Source: a virus. Taken from it: DNA of 36,091 bases. This document shows positions 15,103-22,883 of this stretch, piece by piece. The first letter of the stretch is position 1. Every line of letters begins with the position of its first letter. The notes under the pieces are model-generated. The model was not told where the DNA came from. It was given only the letters and a program-made list of their open reading frames with translations, and did not search any database. Location: IMG/VR virus record IMGVR_UViG_3300032291_000263, positions 1-36,091 of that record. One strand, written 5' to 3'. The position numbers and the translations under genes are program-made.

Positions 15103-15352
15103 CAACTTGTTCCTTAGTCCAAAGACATGCGTAGTTTTGACGCAACAGCATCATGTCGGTTTCAAATAATTTCTGGAGCGCAGACAGTCTGCCGCCTTTG
15201 GTTTTGACTTCCACAAACCATGTCTGCCCATCGGGTAAACACGCAATGCGATCTGCTACACCTTTGCGTCCAGGCGAAGTAAACTTCCAAGTCCTGCCGC
15301 CAATGCTTTGCACCGCCCAGTCAAAATAAATTTCAATTTCTTTTTCACGCAT
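15065..15352 (-). CDS. VRR-NUC domain nuclease
   Basis: A 95-residue single-domain nuclease of the VRR-NUC (PD-(D/E)XK) family. Visible are the GVADRIACLPDG block with the first acidic residue, EVKTKGGRLS with the catalytic E-x-K, and the following Q of the family signature (LQKLF). The start at ATG 15352 is preferred to the longer frame to 15385, whose extension is a non-typical Cys/Phe-rich stretch. VRR-NUC proteins act on branched or flap DNA. It is first in the leftward operon and coupled to the helicase. Confidence 0.9.
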   Translation of the reverse strand: MREKEIEIYFDWAVQSIGGRTWKFTSPGRKGVADRIACLPDGQTWFVEVKTKGGRLSALQKLFETDMMLLRQNYACLWTKEQVDAFIASVSRDSR

Positions 15353-15379
15353 GCCGCAAAGTATACATGTAAAAAAGAT

Positions 15380-15408
15380 TTGCACAACAATTATTTTTGT
15401 GCTACATT
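15380..15408 (+). promoter_or_regulatory. Rightward promoter with inverted repeat between -35 and -10
   Basis: TTGCAC (15380-15385) and TACATT (15403-15408) are separated by 17 bp, a sigma-70-like pair. The inverted repeat GCACAA (15382-15387) / TTGTGC (15397-15402) fills the spacer and overlaps the -35 box, as an operator would. On the other strand a TATAAT (15406-15411) and a TATACT (15362-15367) are candidate -10 boxes for the leftward operon. All are predictions. Confidence 0.5.
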
Positions 15409-15436
15409 ATAAGCTCATTAACTAAAGGACAGTAAA

Positions 15437-16564
15437 GTGCAACACTCAAACATCGTAGGCGGCTCAACAGCCAAGCGCGTCATCAACTGCCCAGGCAGTG
15501 TGGCGTTGGTGCAAAAGATGCCCCCGAAGCCCTCAAGCAAATACGCTGACGAAGGCACACTCCTACACAACGTCATGGCCGAACTCATAATGAGCGAGGA
15601 GCCGCCAGAATATTACATTGGCACACGCTATGAAGATCAAATTCTCACGTTTGAACTGGTGGAAGAAAAGATACTGCCAGCCTTGCGCGCCCTCGACGTC
15701 ATCGACCCTGAGCATAAGATGGAGATTGAAGCAGAGACTAGAGTTGGTTTTGGTGATCTGCTGCCTGGCGTGTTTGGTTCTACTGATCTTATTGGCCGCC
15801 TTGGTAATCGCGCCGTCGTTCTGGATTGGAAATTCGGTGATGGTGTCATGGTCGAGGTGGAAGAAAACCCACAGTTGATGTTTTACGCTGCTGCGGCTAT
15901 GCGTACACCTGAAGCGCAGTGGGCGTTTGAAGGTGTGACTGAGATTGAGATGGTCATTGTGCAGCCGCCTGAGATCCGCCGCTGGGTGACAACGCCTGAG
16001 CGCATCGCTAAGTTTGAACTTGAATTGGTGCAAGCAGTTAAGCAAGCAGAAAAGCCTGACGCAAAGCTGACAGTAGGTGACCATTGCCGTTGGTGCGCTG
16101 CCAAGCCAATCTGCCCCAAGATGACTGGCGCAGTAGACCGTGCCCTCAAAGTGCAATTAGATAATTTAGACGCGCCCAAGATCAGCGCCTATCTCAAGAA
16201 CGCTGACATGCTAGAAGATTGGATCAGAGACCTACGCGCCCTTGCATTGCAGATGCTTGAGTCTGGCGCTAAGTTGCCCGAATACAAACTGGTGGCCAAG
16301 CGTGCCATCAGGTCATGGTCGGATGAGGAGAAAGCCAAAGTCGCTTTGTTCGCATACGGCCTTACAGAATCTGAAGTGATGGAGACTTCTGTCGTCTCCC
16401 CTGCGAAGGCCGAGAAGGCGTTGAAGAAACGCAAGATCGGCCTACCAGAAGACCTCGTGGTCGCCATCTCGTCAGGTAACACTTTGGCAAGCGTGGATGA
16501 TCCACGACCCGAAGTGATGCTCTTGGGCAAACAGTTATCTGCTGCCCTTTCTAAAATCCAGTAA
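15437..16564 (+). CDS. DUF2800 family, RecB/Cas4-like nuclease-fold protein
   Basis: A 375-residue protein starting at GTG 15437 after AAAGGAC. It shows the DUF2800 opening (GSTAKRVINCPGSVALVQKM and ADEGTLLHNVMAELIM), a PD-(D/E)XK core with VFGSTDLIG and VVLDWKFGDG (Asp and Lys of the active site), QLMFYAAAAM, and a C-terminal Cys cluster CRWCAAKPICPKM that may hold an iron-sulfur cluster. Family members are found at the head of phage replication modules and are thought to process DNA ends. The following ssDNA-binding-like and polymerase genes agree with that role. Confidence 0.88.
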   Translation: MQHSNIVGGSTAKRVINCPGSVALVQKMPPKPSSKYADEGTLLHNVMAELIMSEEPPEYYIGTRYEDQILTFELVEEKILPALRALDVIDPEHKMEIEAETRVGFGDLLPGVFGSTDLIGRLGNRAVVLDWKFGDGVMVEVEENPQLMFYAAAAMRTPEAQWAFEGVTEIEMVIVQPPEIRRWVTTPERIAKFELELVQAVKQAEKPDAKLTVGDHCRWCAAKPICPKMTGAVDRALKVQLDNLDAPKISAYLKNADMLEDWIRDLRALALQMLESGAKLPEYKLVAKRAIRSWSDEEKAKVALFAYGLTESEVMETSVVSPAKAEKALKKRKIGLPEDLVVAISSGNTLASVDDPRPEVMLLGKQLSAALSKIQ

Positions 16565-16573
16565 AGGAAAATC

Positions 16574-17206
16574 ATGTCTAGTCTAGTAACCTTCTCTCAA
16601 GCAAACTTGCCTGCCGTTTCAACCTTGTCTAGCGCTTTGCGTTCGATCCAAGCCGAAGTCGGCCCCGCCGGTGTTGTCATCCTCAAGATGGACAAAACTG
16701 GTCACTGGGTCTTTGGTGCAGATCAAACCGAAGTCGAAGACGACGCTGTTTGGGCTGTCAATCCTTTCTCTTTTGTCCACGGCTTTATTGCTTGGGGCGA
16801 TGGCGAAGTGTTGGGCGAGAAAATGACCAGTGTTAGCAATCCGTTGCCTGCTTTGGATGAGGCACCCCCTCAAGCCAAGAAGGGCTGGGAGAGCCAAGTT
16901 GGTATGTCTCTGAAGTGCATCAGCGGCGAAGACAAGGGAATGGAAGCACGCTTCACCACCACGTCAGTGGGCGGCAAGCGCGCAGTACAAACCTTGGCTG
17001 TAGCCTTGGCCGAGCAAGTCGAGAAAGATCAAAGCAAGCCAGTGCCAGTCGTGCGTCTGAAAAAAGACCACTACGCTCACAAGTCCTACGGCAAGATTTA
17101 CACGCCAGTCTTTGAGATTGTCGAGTGGGTCAGCATGGAGGGCGAAGCGCCTGAAGTTAAACCAGAGCCAGAAGCAGCGCCTACACGCCGCCGCCGTAGC
17201 GCTTAA
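16574..17206 (+). CDS. Possible ssDNA-binding replication protein
   Basis: A 210-residue protein starting at ATG 16574 after AAAGGAAAA. The N-terminal 150 residues look like a beta-rich domain (GPAGVVILKMDKTGHWVFGAD, WAVNPFSFVHGFIAWGDG); the C-terminus is acidic and Pro-rich (EVKPEPEAAPT) and ends in TRRRRSA. An OB-fold core with an acidic tail is usual for ssDNA-binding proteins, and in related phages this slot between a DUF2800 gene and DNA polymerase holds such a protein (DUF2815). I do not see the DUF2815 signature itself, so the assignment is by position and composition. Confidence 0.55.
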   Translation: MSSLVTFSQANLPAVSTLSSALRSIQAEVGPAGVVILKMDKTGHWVFGADQTEVEDDAVWAVNPFSFVHGFIAWGDGEVLGEKMTSVSNPLPALDEAPPQAKKGWESQVGMSLKCISGEDKGMEARFTTTSVGGKRAVQTLAVALAEQVEKDQSKPVPVVRLKKDHYAHKSYGKIYTPVFEIVEWVSMEGEAPEVKPEPEAAPTRRRRSA

Positions 17207-17213
17207 CTTTCTG

Positions 17214-17234
17214 AAGCCCCGTGACAGGGGGCTT
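17214..17234 (+). other. Hairpin in the leader of the DNA polymerase gene
   Basis: A 7-bp perfect stem AAGCCCC (17214-17220) / GGGGCTT (17228-17234) with a 7-nt loop lies eight bases after the previous stop. No T-run follows, so it is more likely a processing or attenuation element than a full terminator. It ends just before the AAAGGAG ribosome site of the polymerase. Confidence 0.5.
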
Positions 17235-17250
17235 TGGAAAGGAGACGCCA

Positions 17251-19152
17251 ATGCTTTGGTTAGATTTCGAGACACGCAGTACGTGTGACTTACGCTCTAA
17301 GGGCGTATACAACTACGCGCAAGATGCCAGCACCGATGTGCTGTGCATGTCGTATGCGTTTGATGATGAGGACGTGGTGACGTGGGTGCCGTCCCAGCCA
17401 TTCCCCGAGCGCGTTCGCAACTACACCGGCCAGATCAGGGCGCATAACGCCGCGTTTGAGCGCTTGATCTTTTGGTACGTCTTACAAATAAATTTTAAGT
17501 TGGAGCAGTTTTATTGCACTGCAACACAAGCCCGCGCCAACTGTGCGCCTGGCAGTCTGGAGGACGTTGGCCGCTTTGCTGGCGCGTCTATGAAAAAAGA
17601 TCACAGGGGCGCGCAATTAATTCGCTTGATGTGTGTGCCGCCATTCAAAGACTCGCCTGAACTTATGGCCGAGATGATCCAGTACTGTGAGCAAGACGTG
17701 CGCGCCATGCGTGCAATCAGTCAGGCCATGCGTGACTTGTCTGACGAAGAACTTACAGACTATCACGTCAACGAGCGCATCAATGATCGCGGCGTGTTGG
17801 TCGATGTGCCGCTGTGCCAAGCAGCCGTTAAGTTTGCCTCCGATGAACTCATTGAGATCGAACAGATCGTCAAGGAAGTCACCGGCGGCGCAATCACTAG
17901 CGTCAGGTCGCCACGCATGCGTGAGTGGGTGCTTGAGCGCGTGGGTGATGAAGCCAAGAAGTTGATGGAGAAGGATGGCAAGTACTCTATTGACAAAACT
18001 GTACGAGCCAACCTTTTACTCATGGAGAACCCCGATGAAGTCCCTGCCGATGTCCAAGAAGTTATCCAATGCGCCGACGACCTCTGGGCGTCATCTGTGG
18101 CAAAGTTCAACCGACTTAGCTGTCTGGCGGATGAGGAGGATCAGAGGGTACGAGGAGCGTTCGTATTTGCTGGCGGTTCAGCAACAGGCCGAGCATCATC
18201 CTACGGCGCCCAAGTTCACAACTTCACACGCAAGTGCGCTGACGAACCAGAAGACGTCAGGCAAGCCATGGTCAGAGGACACGCAATCGTCCCTCGGTAT
18301 GGAAAGCGCGTTACCGATGTACTTAAGGGAATGCTTAGACCAGCGCTCATCCCTGCAACAGGCAAGCACTTTGTCGTGGCAGACTGGGCGGCCATCGAAG
18401 CGCGCGTCAACCCGTGGCTCTCAGGGCGAGGCGCCGATAAACTGGAACTATTCCGCACTGGGGAAGACGTTTATAAAGTCAATGCCGCCGCAACATTCAA
18501 TGTTCGCGTGGCAGACGTCACCAAAGACCAACGACAGATCGGAAAGGTTCAAGAGCTTGCCTGCGGATTTGCTGGCGGCGTGGGCGCTTTTGCTGCTATG
18601 GGTCGGGCTTATGGGATCAGTCTTCCTGAGCCAGTTGCCAAACGCATGGTGGATGGCTGGCGGCGTGCTAATCCTTGGAGCGTACCTTATTGGGCGGCGC
18701 TTGAGGAGTCCTACACCCGTGCAATGAGAAACAAGGGGCGTGAATTTAAGGCTGGCCGTATAACATATTTGTTTGACGGCTTGCACTTATGGTATGCCCT
18801 ACCCTCTGGCCGCATCTTGTGCTACCCCTATGCCAAATTGGAATCAGAGGGCGTCAGTTATGCCAAGGCGGCATGGAAGCCCGCGCAAGATGCAAAAGAA
18901 TGGCCACGCGCGCGCCTTTGGAAAGGCTTGGCATGTGAAAATGTGACGCAGGCGGTCGCCAATGATCTACTTCGACATTCCCTTAGACAACTCGATGACG
19001 TTGTGCTTCATGTGCATGACGAAATCGTTGTCGAAACAGCCGACCCAGAAGCGGCAGAGAATTTAAAACGTGTGATGTGTACAGCGCCAGCATGGGCAGA
19101 TGGCTTGCCCTTGGCCGCTGAAGTTGAAACTATGAAAAGGTATGGCAAATGA
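17251..19152 (+). CDS. DNA polymerase, family A, with 3'-5' exonuclease
   Basis: A 633-residue replicative polymerase. I start it at ATG 17251, which follows AAAGGAG; an in-frame GTG at 17221 lies in the hairpin. The N-terminal DEDDy exonuclease shows LDFETR (motif I), AHNAAFE (II) and YCEQDVRAM (III). The polymerase part has motif A (VVADWAAIEARV), motif B (DQRQIGKVQELACGFAGG) and motif C (VLHVHDEIVVE) with catalytic Asp residues present. The architecture matches polymerases of T7-size podophages, without a 5' nuclease domain. It overlaps the primase-helicase gene by ATGA. Confidence 0.93.
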   Translation: MLWLDFETRSTCDLRSKGVYNYAQDASTDVLCMSYAFDDEDVVTWVPSQPFPERVRNYTGQIRAHNAAFERLIFWYVLQINFKLEQFYCTATQARANCAPGSLEDVGRFAGASMKKDHRGAQLIRLMCVPPFKDSPELMAEMIQYCEQDVRAMRAISQAMRDLSDEELTDYHVNERINDRGVLVDVPLCQAAVKFASDELIEIEQIVKEVTGGAITSVRSPRMREWVLERVGDEAKKLMEKDGKYSIDKTVRANLLLMENPDEVPADVQEVIQCADDLWASSVAKFNRLSCLADEEDQRVRGAFVFAGGSATGRASSYGAQVHNFTRKCADEPEDVRQAMVRGHAIVPRYGKRVTDVLKGMLRPALIPATGKHFVVADWAAIEARVNPWLSGRGADKLELFRTGEDVYKVNAAATFNVRVADVTKDQRQIGKVQELACGFAGGVGAFAAMGRAYGISLPEPVAKRMVDGWRRANPWSVPYWAALEESYTRAMRNKGREFKAGRITYLFDGLHLWYALPSGRILCYPYAKLESEGVSYAKAAWKPAQDAKEWPRARLWKGLACENVTQAVANDLLRHSLRQLDDVVLHVHDEIVVETADPEAAENLKRVMCTAPAWADGLPLAAEVETMKRYGK

Positions 19153-21443
19153 ACTTTCTTGAATTTTTAATTTCTTTAGCACCAGAGGGTGAGACTGCGC
19201 TGATCGTGCGTCAAAAGCCCCAACTCAAAGACGGGCAGATGCAATTCCATGCGGATGGCGCGATCAAATGCACTTGGCCTGCAATGTTGCCTACCGCACA
19301 GATCAAAAAAGACTGGGCAATCTACGGCAACACCGCTTCGTTCATTATCGACCGCTTCAAGGATGGTCATGTTTCAGCGTCTGCCGCTAACTGCGAGTAT
19401 GTGCTTGTCATGGTCTTGGACGATGTGGGCACCAAGGCAGACATCCCGCCACTTGAGCCGACATGGAAGATGGAGACGTCTGAGGGTTCGTTCCAATGGG
19501 GCTATGCCTTCTCTGAGCAACCTACCAAGGCCGACTTTGCAGCCGCCATTAAAGCCATTGCCGATGCGGGCTACACCGACAAGGGCGCGATCAATGCCGT
19601 GCGTAACTTTCGTCTGCCTGACTCGATCAATCTGAAGCCCGACCGCAACAACTTTGCATCTAAGTTGGTGGAGTTTCACCCTGAACGTGACTTTACACTT
19701 GAGCAAATTTGCAAAGCCCTCAATGTAACGCCCGCGCCTGCTGACTCTGTTGGTGTGCGTCCAATCCGTTTGTCAGACGATGGCGCAGACGATGTGATGG
19801 CGTGGCTGTCGGGTCAGGGTCTGCTCTTGTCTAAACCCAACGCTGAGGGCTGGGCTGGCGTGATCTGCCCCAACTCAGCCGAGCATACTGACGGCAATCC
19901 CGAAGGCCGCTACATGCCCGCCAATCGTGCGTATTGCTGTTTGCACAGCCACTGCCTTGAGATCGACTCTAGCGTGTTCCTTAAGTGGGTGTCTGAGAAT
20001 GGTGGCCCTAAGCACGCCCCAGGTCTTCGTGATGAACTGCTGACGATGGCTATGGATGCCGCGCTATCAAAACTGACGCCCTCTGATATGTTCACCGATG
20101 ACGCTAACAGCGTGATCGCTGAGGTTGAGCGCAAGGAGTTGGGACGCATCGAGAAGTCGCAGTGGTATGAGCGTTTCGCGTACATCCAAGACGATGAGTC
20201 TTACTTTGACATGCAAGACCGCCGTGAGATTAGCAGGTCAACTTTTAATGCCTTGTATCGTCACATCGCCTGCAAGTCCATCCACGGCAAGAACCCCAAG
20301 ATCGAGGCGTCTATCTGCTTTGATGAGAACCGACAAAAGCATGGCGCGAAGGCACTTGTCGGCATCACCTATGCCGCAGGCGAGTCGGTCATTGTCGCCC
20401 GTGATGGCGACCTGTACGGCAATCGCTGGCGCGATGCCCGCCCTTCGTTCGGCTCTGGTGATGTAACACCTTGGCTTGAGCATTGCAGGACACTCGTACC
20501 TGACCCAGACGAGCTTGAACACATCTTCAATGTGATGGCGTTTAAGGTGCAACACCCCGAAGTCAAGATTAACCACGCTGTCCTGCATGGCGGTGACCAA
20601 GGCTCTGGCAAGGACACCATGTGGGCACCCTTCATCTGGGCAGTCTGTGGTGAACACCTTAAGAATCGTGGCCTCTTGGACAATGACACCATGTCGTCTC
20701 AGTTTGGTTACGCCCTTGAGTCTGAAATTTTGATTTTGAACGAGTTAAAAGAACCAGACGCGAAAGAAAGACGCGCACTTGCAAACAAACTCAAGCCAAT
20801 CATTGCCGCCCCTCCTGAGATGCTGACAGTCAACCGCAAGGGTCTGCATCCTTATCAGATGGCTAATCGCGTGTTCGTGTTGGCGTTCTCAAATGACCCT
20901 GTGCCGATTAGTTTGGACTCGCAGGATCGTAGGTGGTTTTGCGTTTGGTCGCACGCCCCGCGCATGACGCCTGCGTCTGCTGAGAAGATGTGGAAGTGGT
21001 ACAAGTCGGGCGGTTTTGCTGCGATTGGTGGTTGGCTTGCGTCCCGTGATGTGACGGCCTTCAATGCTGGCGCGGCTCCTATGATGACCGAGTTTAAGAT
21101 GAACCTTGTCGAGCATGGCATGAGCATGGCGGAAAGCTACCTTGTCGAACTCATGCGCGGGCGTTTGGGCGAGTTTTCCAAGGGCGTGGTGGCATCCCCC
21201 TTCCATGCGCTGTGTGATCGCCTTGCAGGGGCGGCTCCTAGTGGCGTGAAGGTGCCACAGCCCGCCTTGTTGCACGCGCTCAAAGAAGCAGGATGGGTTG
21301 ACATGGGTCGATTGAAGTCCCGTGAGTTTGACAATAAGAAACACATTTTCTGCGCGCCCGAGATGCGTGATGTAAGTAAGTCTGAATTGCGTAGACTTGT
21401 CGAGGATGTCCCTGCACCTTTATCTGTGAGGTTAGTAAAATGA
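19149..21443 (+). CDS. Primase-helicase, RepB-like primase plus SF3/DUF5906-like ATPase
   Basis: A 764-residue two-part protein. The N-terminal 200 residues resemble a RepB/archaeo-eukaryotic type primase region (YVLVMVLDDVGTKADIPPLE, with the DDVG acidic pair; AVRNFRLPDSINLKPD). Residues near 235-275 form a Cys/His cluster (ICPNSAEH ... YCCLHSHCLEI), possibly a zinc ribbon. The C-terminal ATPase has Walker A GGDQGSGKDT, Walker B ILILNELKE and SNDPVPISLDSQDRRW with the arginine-finger region. It would unwind the fork and prime synthesis for the polymerase before it. ATGA overlaps occur at both ends. Confidence 0.88.
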   Translation: MNFLEFLISLAPEGETALIVRQKPQLKDGQMQFHADGAIKCTWPAMLPTAQIKKDWAIYGNTASFIIDRFKDGHVSASAANCEYVLVMVLDDVGTKADIPPLEPTWKMETSEGSFQWGYAFSEQPTKADFAAAIKAIADAGYTDKGAINAVRNFRLPDSINLKPDRNNFASKLVEFHPERDFTLEQICKALNVTPAPADSVGVRPIRLSDDGADDVMAWLSGQGLLLSKPNAEGWAGVICPNSAEHTDGNPEGRYMPANRAYCCLHSHCLEIDSSVFLKWVSENGGPKHAPGLRDELLTMAMDAALSKLTPSDMFTDDANSVIAEVERKELGRIEKSQWYERFAYIQDDESYFDMQDRREISRSTFNALYRHIACKSIHGKNPKIEASICFDENRQKHGAKALVGITYAAGESVIVARDGDLYGNRWRDARPSFGSGDVTPWLEHCRTLVPDPDELEHIFNVMAFKVQHPEVKINHAVLHGGDQGSGKDTMWAPFIWAVCGEHLKNRGLLDNDTMSSQFGYALESEILILNELKEPDAKERRALANKLKPIIAAPPEMLTVNRKGLHPYQMANRVFVLAFSNDPVPISLDSQDRRWFCVWSHAPRMTPASAEKMWKWYKSGGFAAIGGWLASRDVTAFNAGAAPMMTEFKMNLVEHGMSMAESYLVELMRGRLGEFSKGVVASPFHALCDRLAGAAPSGVKVPQPALLHALKEAGWVDMGRLKSREFDNKKHIFCAPEMRDVSKSELRRLVEDVPAPLSVRLVK

Positions 21444-21706
21444 TTAGAGAAGAATTGAGTGACGAATATGGCGACCTGCTGTTTATGTCAGAGGCAGAGT
21501 TTGACGAGGCGATCATTGGCGTTGCCGAGCGCATCGGCATGGAGGCGGTCGTGGCATATGACATCGACAAGATCATTGAGATTCTGTCGCGTGACATGAC
21601 CGAGGAGGAGGCCATTGAGTATTTCGACTTTAATATCATTGGCGCGTATGTTGGCGAGCGCACACCCATCTATATAAAAAAAGCCCCCAGTGATGGGGGC
21701 TTGTGA
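21440..21706 (+). CDS. Small acidic protein of a widespread phage family
   Basis: An 88-residue, strongly acidic protein (about 22 Asp/Glu against 7 Lys/Arg). Features recall a widespread viral and prophage family of unknown role: EFDEAIIGVAERIG, VVAYDIDKIIEIL, EEAIEYFDFNIIGAYVGERTP. The gene overlaps the primase-helicase by ATGA, so it is made with the replication proteins. Its last codons (AAGCCCCC...GGGGGCTT) double as a terminator hairpin for the opposing operon, which fixes the C-terminal residues KAPSDGGL. Confidence 0.8.
   Translation: MIREELSDEYGDLLFMSEAEFDEAIIGVAERIGMEAVVAYDIDKIIEILSRDMTEEEAIEYFDFNIIGAYVGERTPIYIKKAPSDGGL
21676..21702 (-). terminator. Intrinsic terminator of the leftward small-gene operon
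   Basis: Read leftward, GC-rich arms of 8 bp (21695-21702 and 21681-21688, loop of 6) are followed by seven T residues (complement of 21676-21682). No T-run exists on the rightward side. It lies about 65 bases beyond the last annotated leftward gene and inside the rightward gene that ends at 21706. Confidence 0.82.
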
Positions 21707-21719
21707 GGTGTGGCAACTG

Positions 21720-21779
21720 CTACAAGTCAAGGAGAATGGCGAGTAGCCCTGCCAGTATAAGCGCAATTAGTAGCACCAT
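21720..21779 (-). CDS. Possible 19-residue hydrophobic peptide
   Basis: ATG 21779 opens a 19-codon frame, MVLLIALILAGLLAILLDL, which is a single ideal membrane helix. It begins inside the last codons of the previous gene and a TGGAGG lies about 11 bases upstream. It stands between that gene and the operon terminator. Such peptides can act as membrane toxins, inhibitors of host proteins or lysis modulators. Its small size makes chance possible. Confidence 0.4.
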   Translation of the reverse strand: MVLLIALILAGLLAILLDL

Positions 21780-21970
21780 CGTGACATGGCCTCCAAAGCC
21801 CCTCTGTTGAGCAATCTACGCGCCTGTGGGCCTTCGTCATAGGCGCGTTTGTATTCGTATTCCTCGGCCTTGCCTAGTTCGTGCCGATAACCAAGGTCAA
21901 CGTAATAATGCTCGGTGTAGGTGAGGGGTCTAAATGGTGCCAGTGCTTCGGCTATTACGGGGTGTGTCAT
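21767..21970 (-). CDS. Small hypothetical protein, 67 residues
   Basis: The sequence starts MTHPVIAEALAPFRPLTYTE and continues with a Tyr/Glu-rich middle (LGYRHELGKAEEYEYKRAYD), ending EAMSRWCY. The composition suggests one amphipathic helix plus a tyrosine-rich loop. It overlaps the previous gene by ATGA. No family recognised. It is the last secure gene of the 25.3-21.7 kb leftward operon. Confidence 0.68.
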   Translation of the reverse strand: MTHPVIAEALAPFRPLTYTEHYYVDLGYRHELGKAEEYEYKRAYDEGPQARRLLNRGALEAMSRWCY

Positions 21971-22185
21971 GGCAGTAACTCCTGAGCGTTCTCAAAGGCT
22001 TGCCTTTCCTCGTCTGAGGGGTCGCCCTCCACATAGTGCCCAAATTGGTACACCATAGCTTGCAAGGCGTGCTCTAGGTCGCTGATGCGGGAGAACAACG
22101 TGGCGGTGCCTGTAAAGCCCTCAGCGTAAGCGATGCGCTCGGCATCTGCGGGGGGTAGTTTGGTTAGATCAATCATGTTATACAT
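21967..22185 (-). CDS. Small hypothetical protein, 72 residues
   Basis: The N-terminus MYNMIDLTKLPPADAERIAY is followed by a helical central stretch (LFSRISDLEHALQAMVYQFG) and an acidic end (GDPSDEERQAFENAQELLP). Either ATG 22185 or ATG 22176 could start it; the first overlaps the upstream gene by eight bases. Function unknown; part of the leftward operon of small acidic proteins. Confidence 0.68.
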   Translation of the reverse strand: MYNMIDLTKLPPADAERIAYAEGFTGTATLFSRISDLEHALQAMVYQFGHYVEGDPSDEERQAFENAQELLP

Positions 22186-22393
22186 CCCAGTCTTCGGTTG
22201 TTAATTTGATGTTGCAGAAGTCCATGTGCGTCTTGTTCACATGGTCGCGTATGAGGCCGCAGATAGCATCTATCAGGTCGCGCTCAATTAGATCGTTAAC
22301 TGTGAGCGTAGCGAATGGCTCGGCCTCGATGCCTTCGGGCGTGAAGGCATTGCCCCTGTGGAAGGTCACGCGTGTGCGGTCGTAGTGTGTCAT
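22178..22393 (-). CDS. Small hypothetical protein, 71 residues
   Basis: The sequence reads MTHYDRTRVTFHRGNAFTPE followed by EAEPFATLTVNDLIERDLID and a C-terminal CNIKLTTEDWDV. It looks like a mixed alpha/beta fold of low charge, with one Cys pair (positions about 45 and 61). It overlaps both neighbours by a few bases. No known domain seen. Confidence 0.66.
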   Translation of the reverse strand: MTHYDRTRVTFHRGNAFTPEGIEAEPFATLTVNDLIERDLIDAICGLIRDHVNKTHMDFCNIKLTTEDWDV

Positions 22394-22680
22394 TTAATCC
22401 CCTTGATATATTCGTTGGCCTCTGCCTCGGTTTCAAACCCTAGATAATCGCCATTGGCGTCTATGTACTCACCTGCGCGATCTTTGCCATAAATAGCCCA
22501 CAAGTTGTCATCTACGCACTCGGCCTCCCAATACTGCGGTTTCATTAGGCCGCCATCCCTGTATATCTCATGCACTATTTTTAACACTTCGTCGTCGTCA
22601 ATGTTAAGAATGTAAGAAATGTCGTTCGGGTGGTTGTCTTCCAACAAGTCGCTGATCTTGGCTTTTAGTTCTGTGGTCAT
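22390..22680 (-). CDS. Small acidic hypothetical protein, 96 residues
   Basis: The N-terminal half is helical and acidic (LLEDNHPNDISYILNIDDDE, then VLKIVHEIYRDGG), resembling a small helix-turn-helix-like bundle. The C-terminal half reads LWAIYGKDRAGEYIDANGDY then GFETEAEANEYIKGIK, a motif style shared by many short phage proteins in which a beta hairpin is followed by a helix. It is coupled by ATGA at both ends. Function unknown. Confidence 0.7.
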   Translation of the reverse strand: MTTELKAKISDLLEDNHPNDISYILNIDDDEVLKIVHEIYRDGGLMKPQYWEAECVDDNLWAIYGKDRAGEYIDANGDYLGFETEAEANEYIKGIK

Positions 22681-22883
22681 AGCTTTTGAATCCTGTAGTC
22701 TGAGGGGTTGTAATCTTCTAAATAACCTTGCTTTACTGCGTAGGCCATAGCGCGCAAATGGTCTGCCAATTCGTCCTGCGCGGCTTCGTAGGTGTCAAAC
22801 CTAACTGGCGTGTCGTCCAGTGAGTCCGACCATGTGTTCTCCCATCTGTCAGGGTGTGTTAGCGTTTGCACTTCGTAGGTCAT
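22677..22883 (-). CDS. Small hypothetical protein, 68 residues
   Basis: The sequence is MTYEVQTLTHPDRWENTWSD, then VRFDTYEAAQDELADHLRAM and a YNPSDYRIQKL end. This strand-helix-strand layout, with FDTYEAAQDEL before the helix, belongs to a type of small protein widely seen in phages and integrative elements, without known role. ATGA overlaps at both ends. Confidence 0.72.
   Translation of the reverse strand: MTYEVQTLTHPDRWENTWSDSLDDTPVRFDTYEAAQDELADHLRAMAYAVKQGYLEDYNPSDYRIQKL

Noticed and set aside
16574-17206. Definite DUF2815 ssDNA-binding protein
   Set aside because: Position fits, but I cannot see the family's own sequence pattern, so I left it as a possible ssDNA-binding protein.
17975-18727. 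250-codon frame inside the DNA polymerase gene
   Set aside because: The polymerase motifs A, B and C are in the other frame and continuous, so this is a shadow and not a frameshifted gene.
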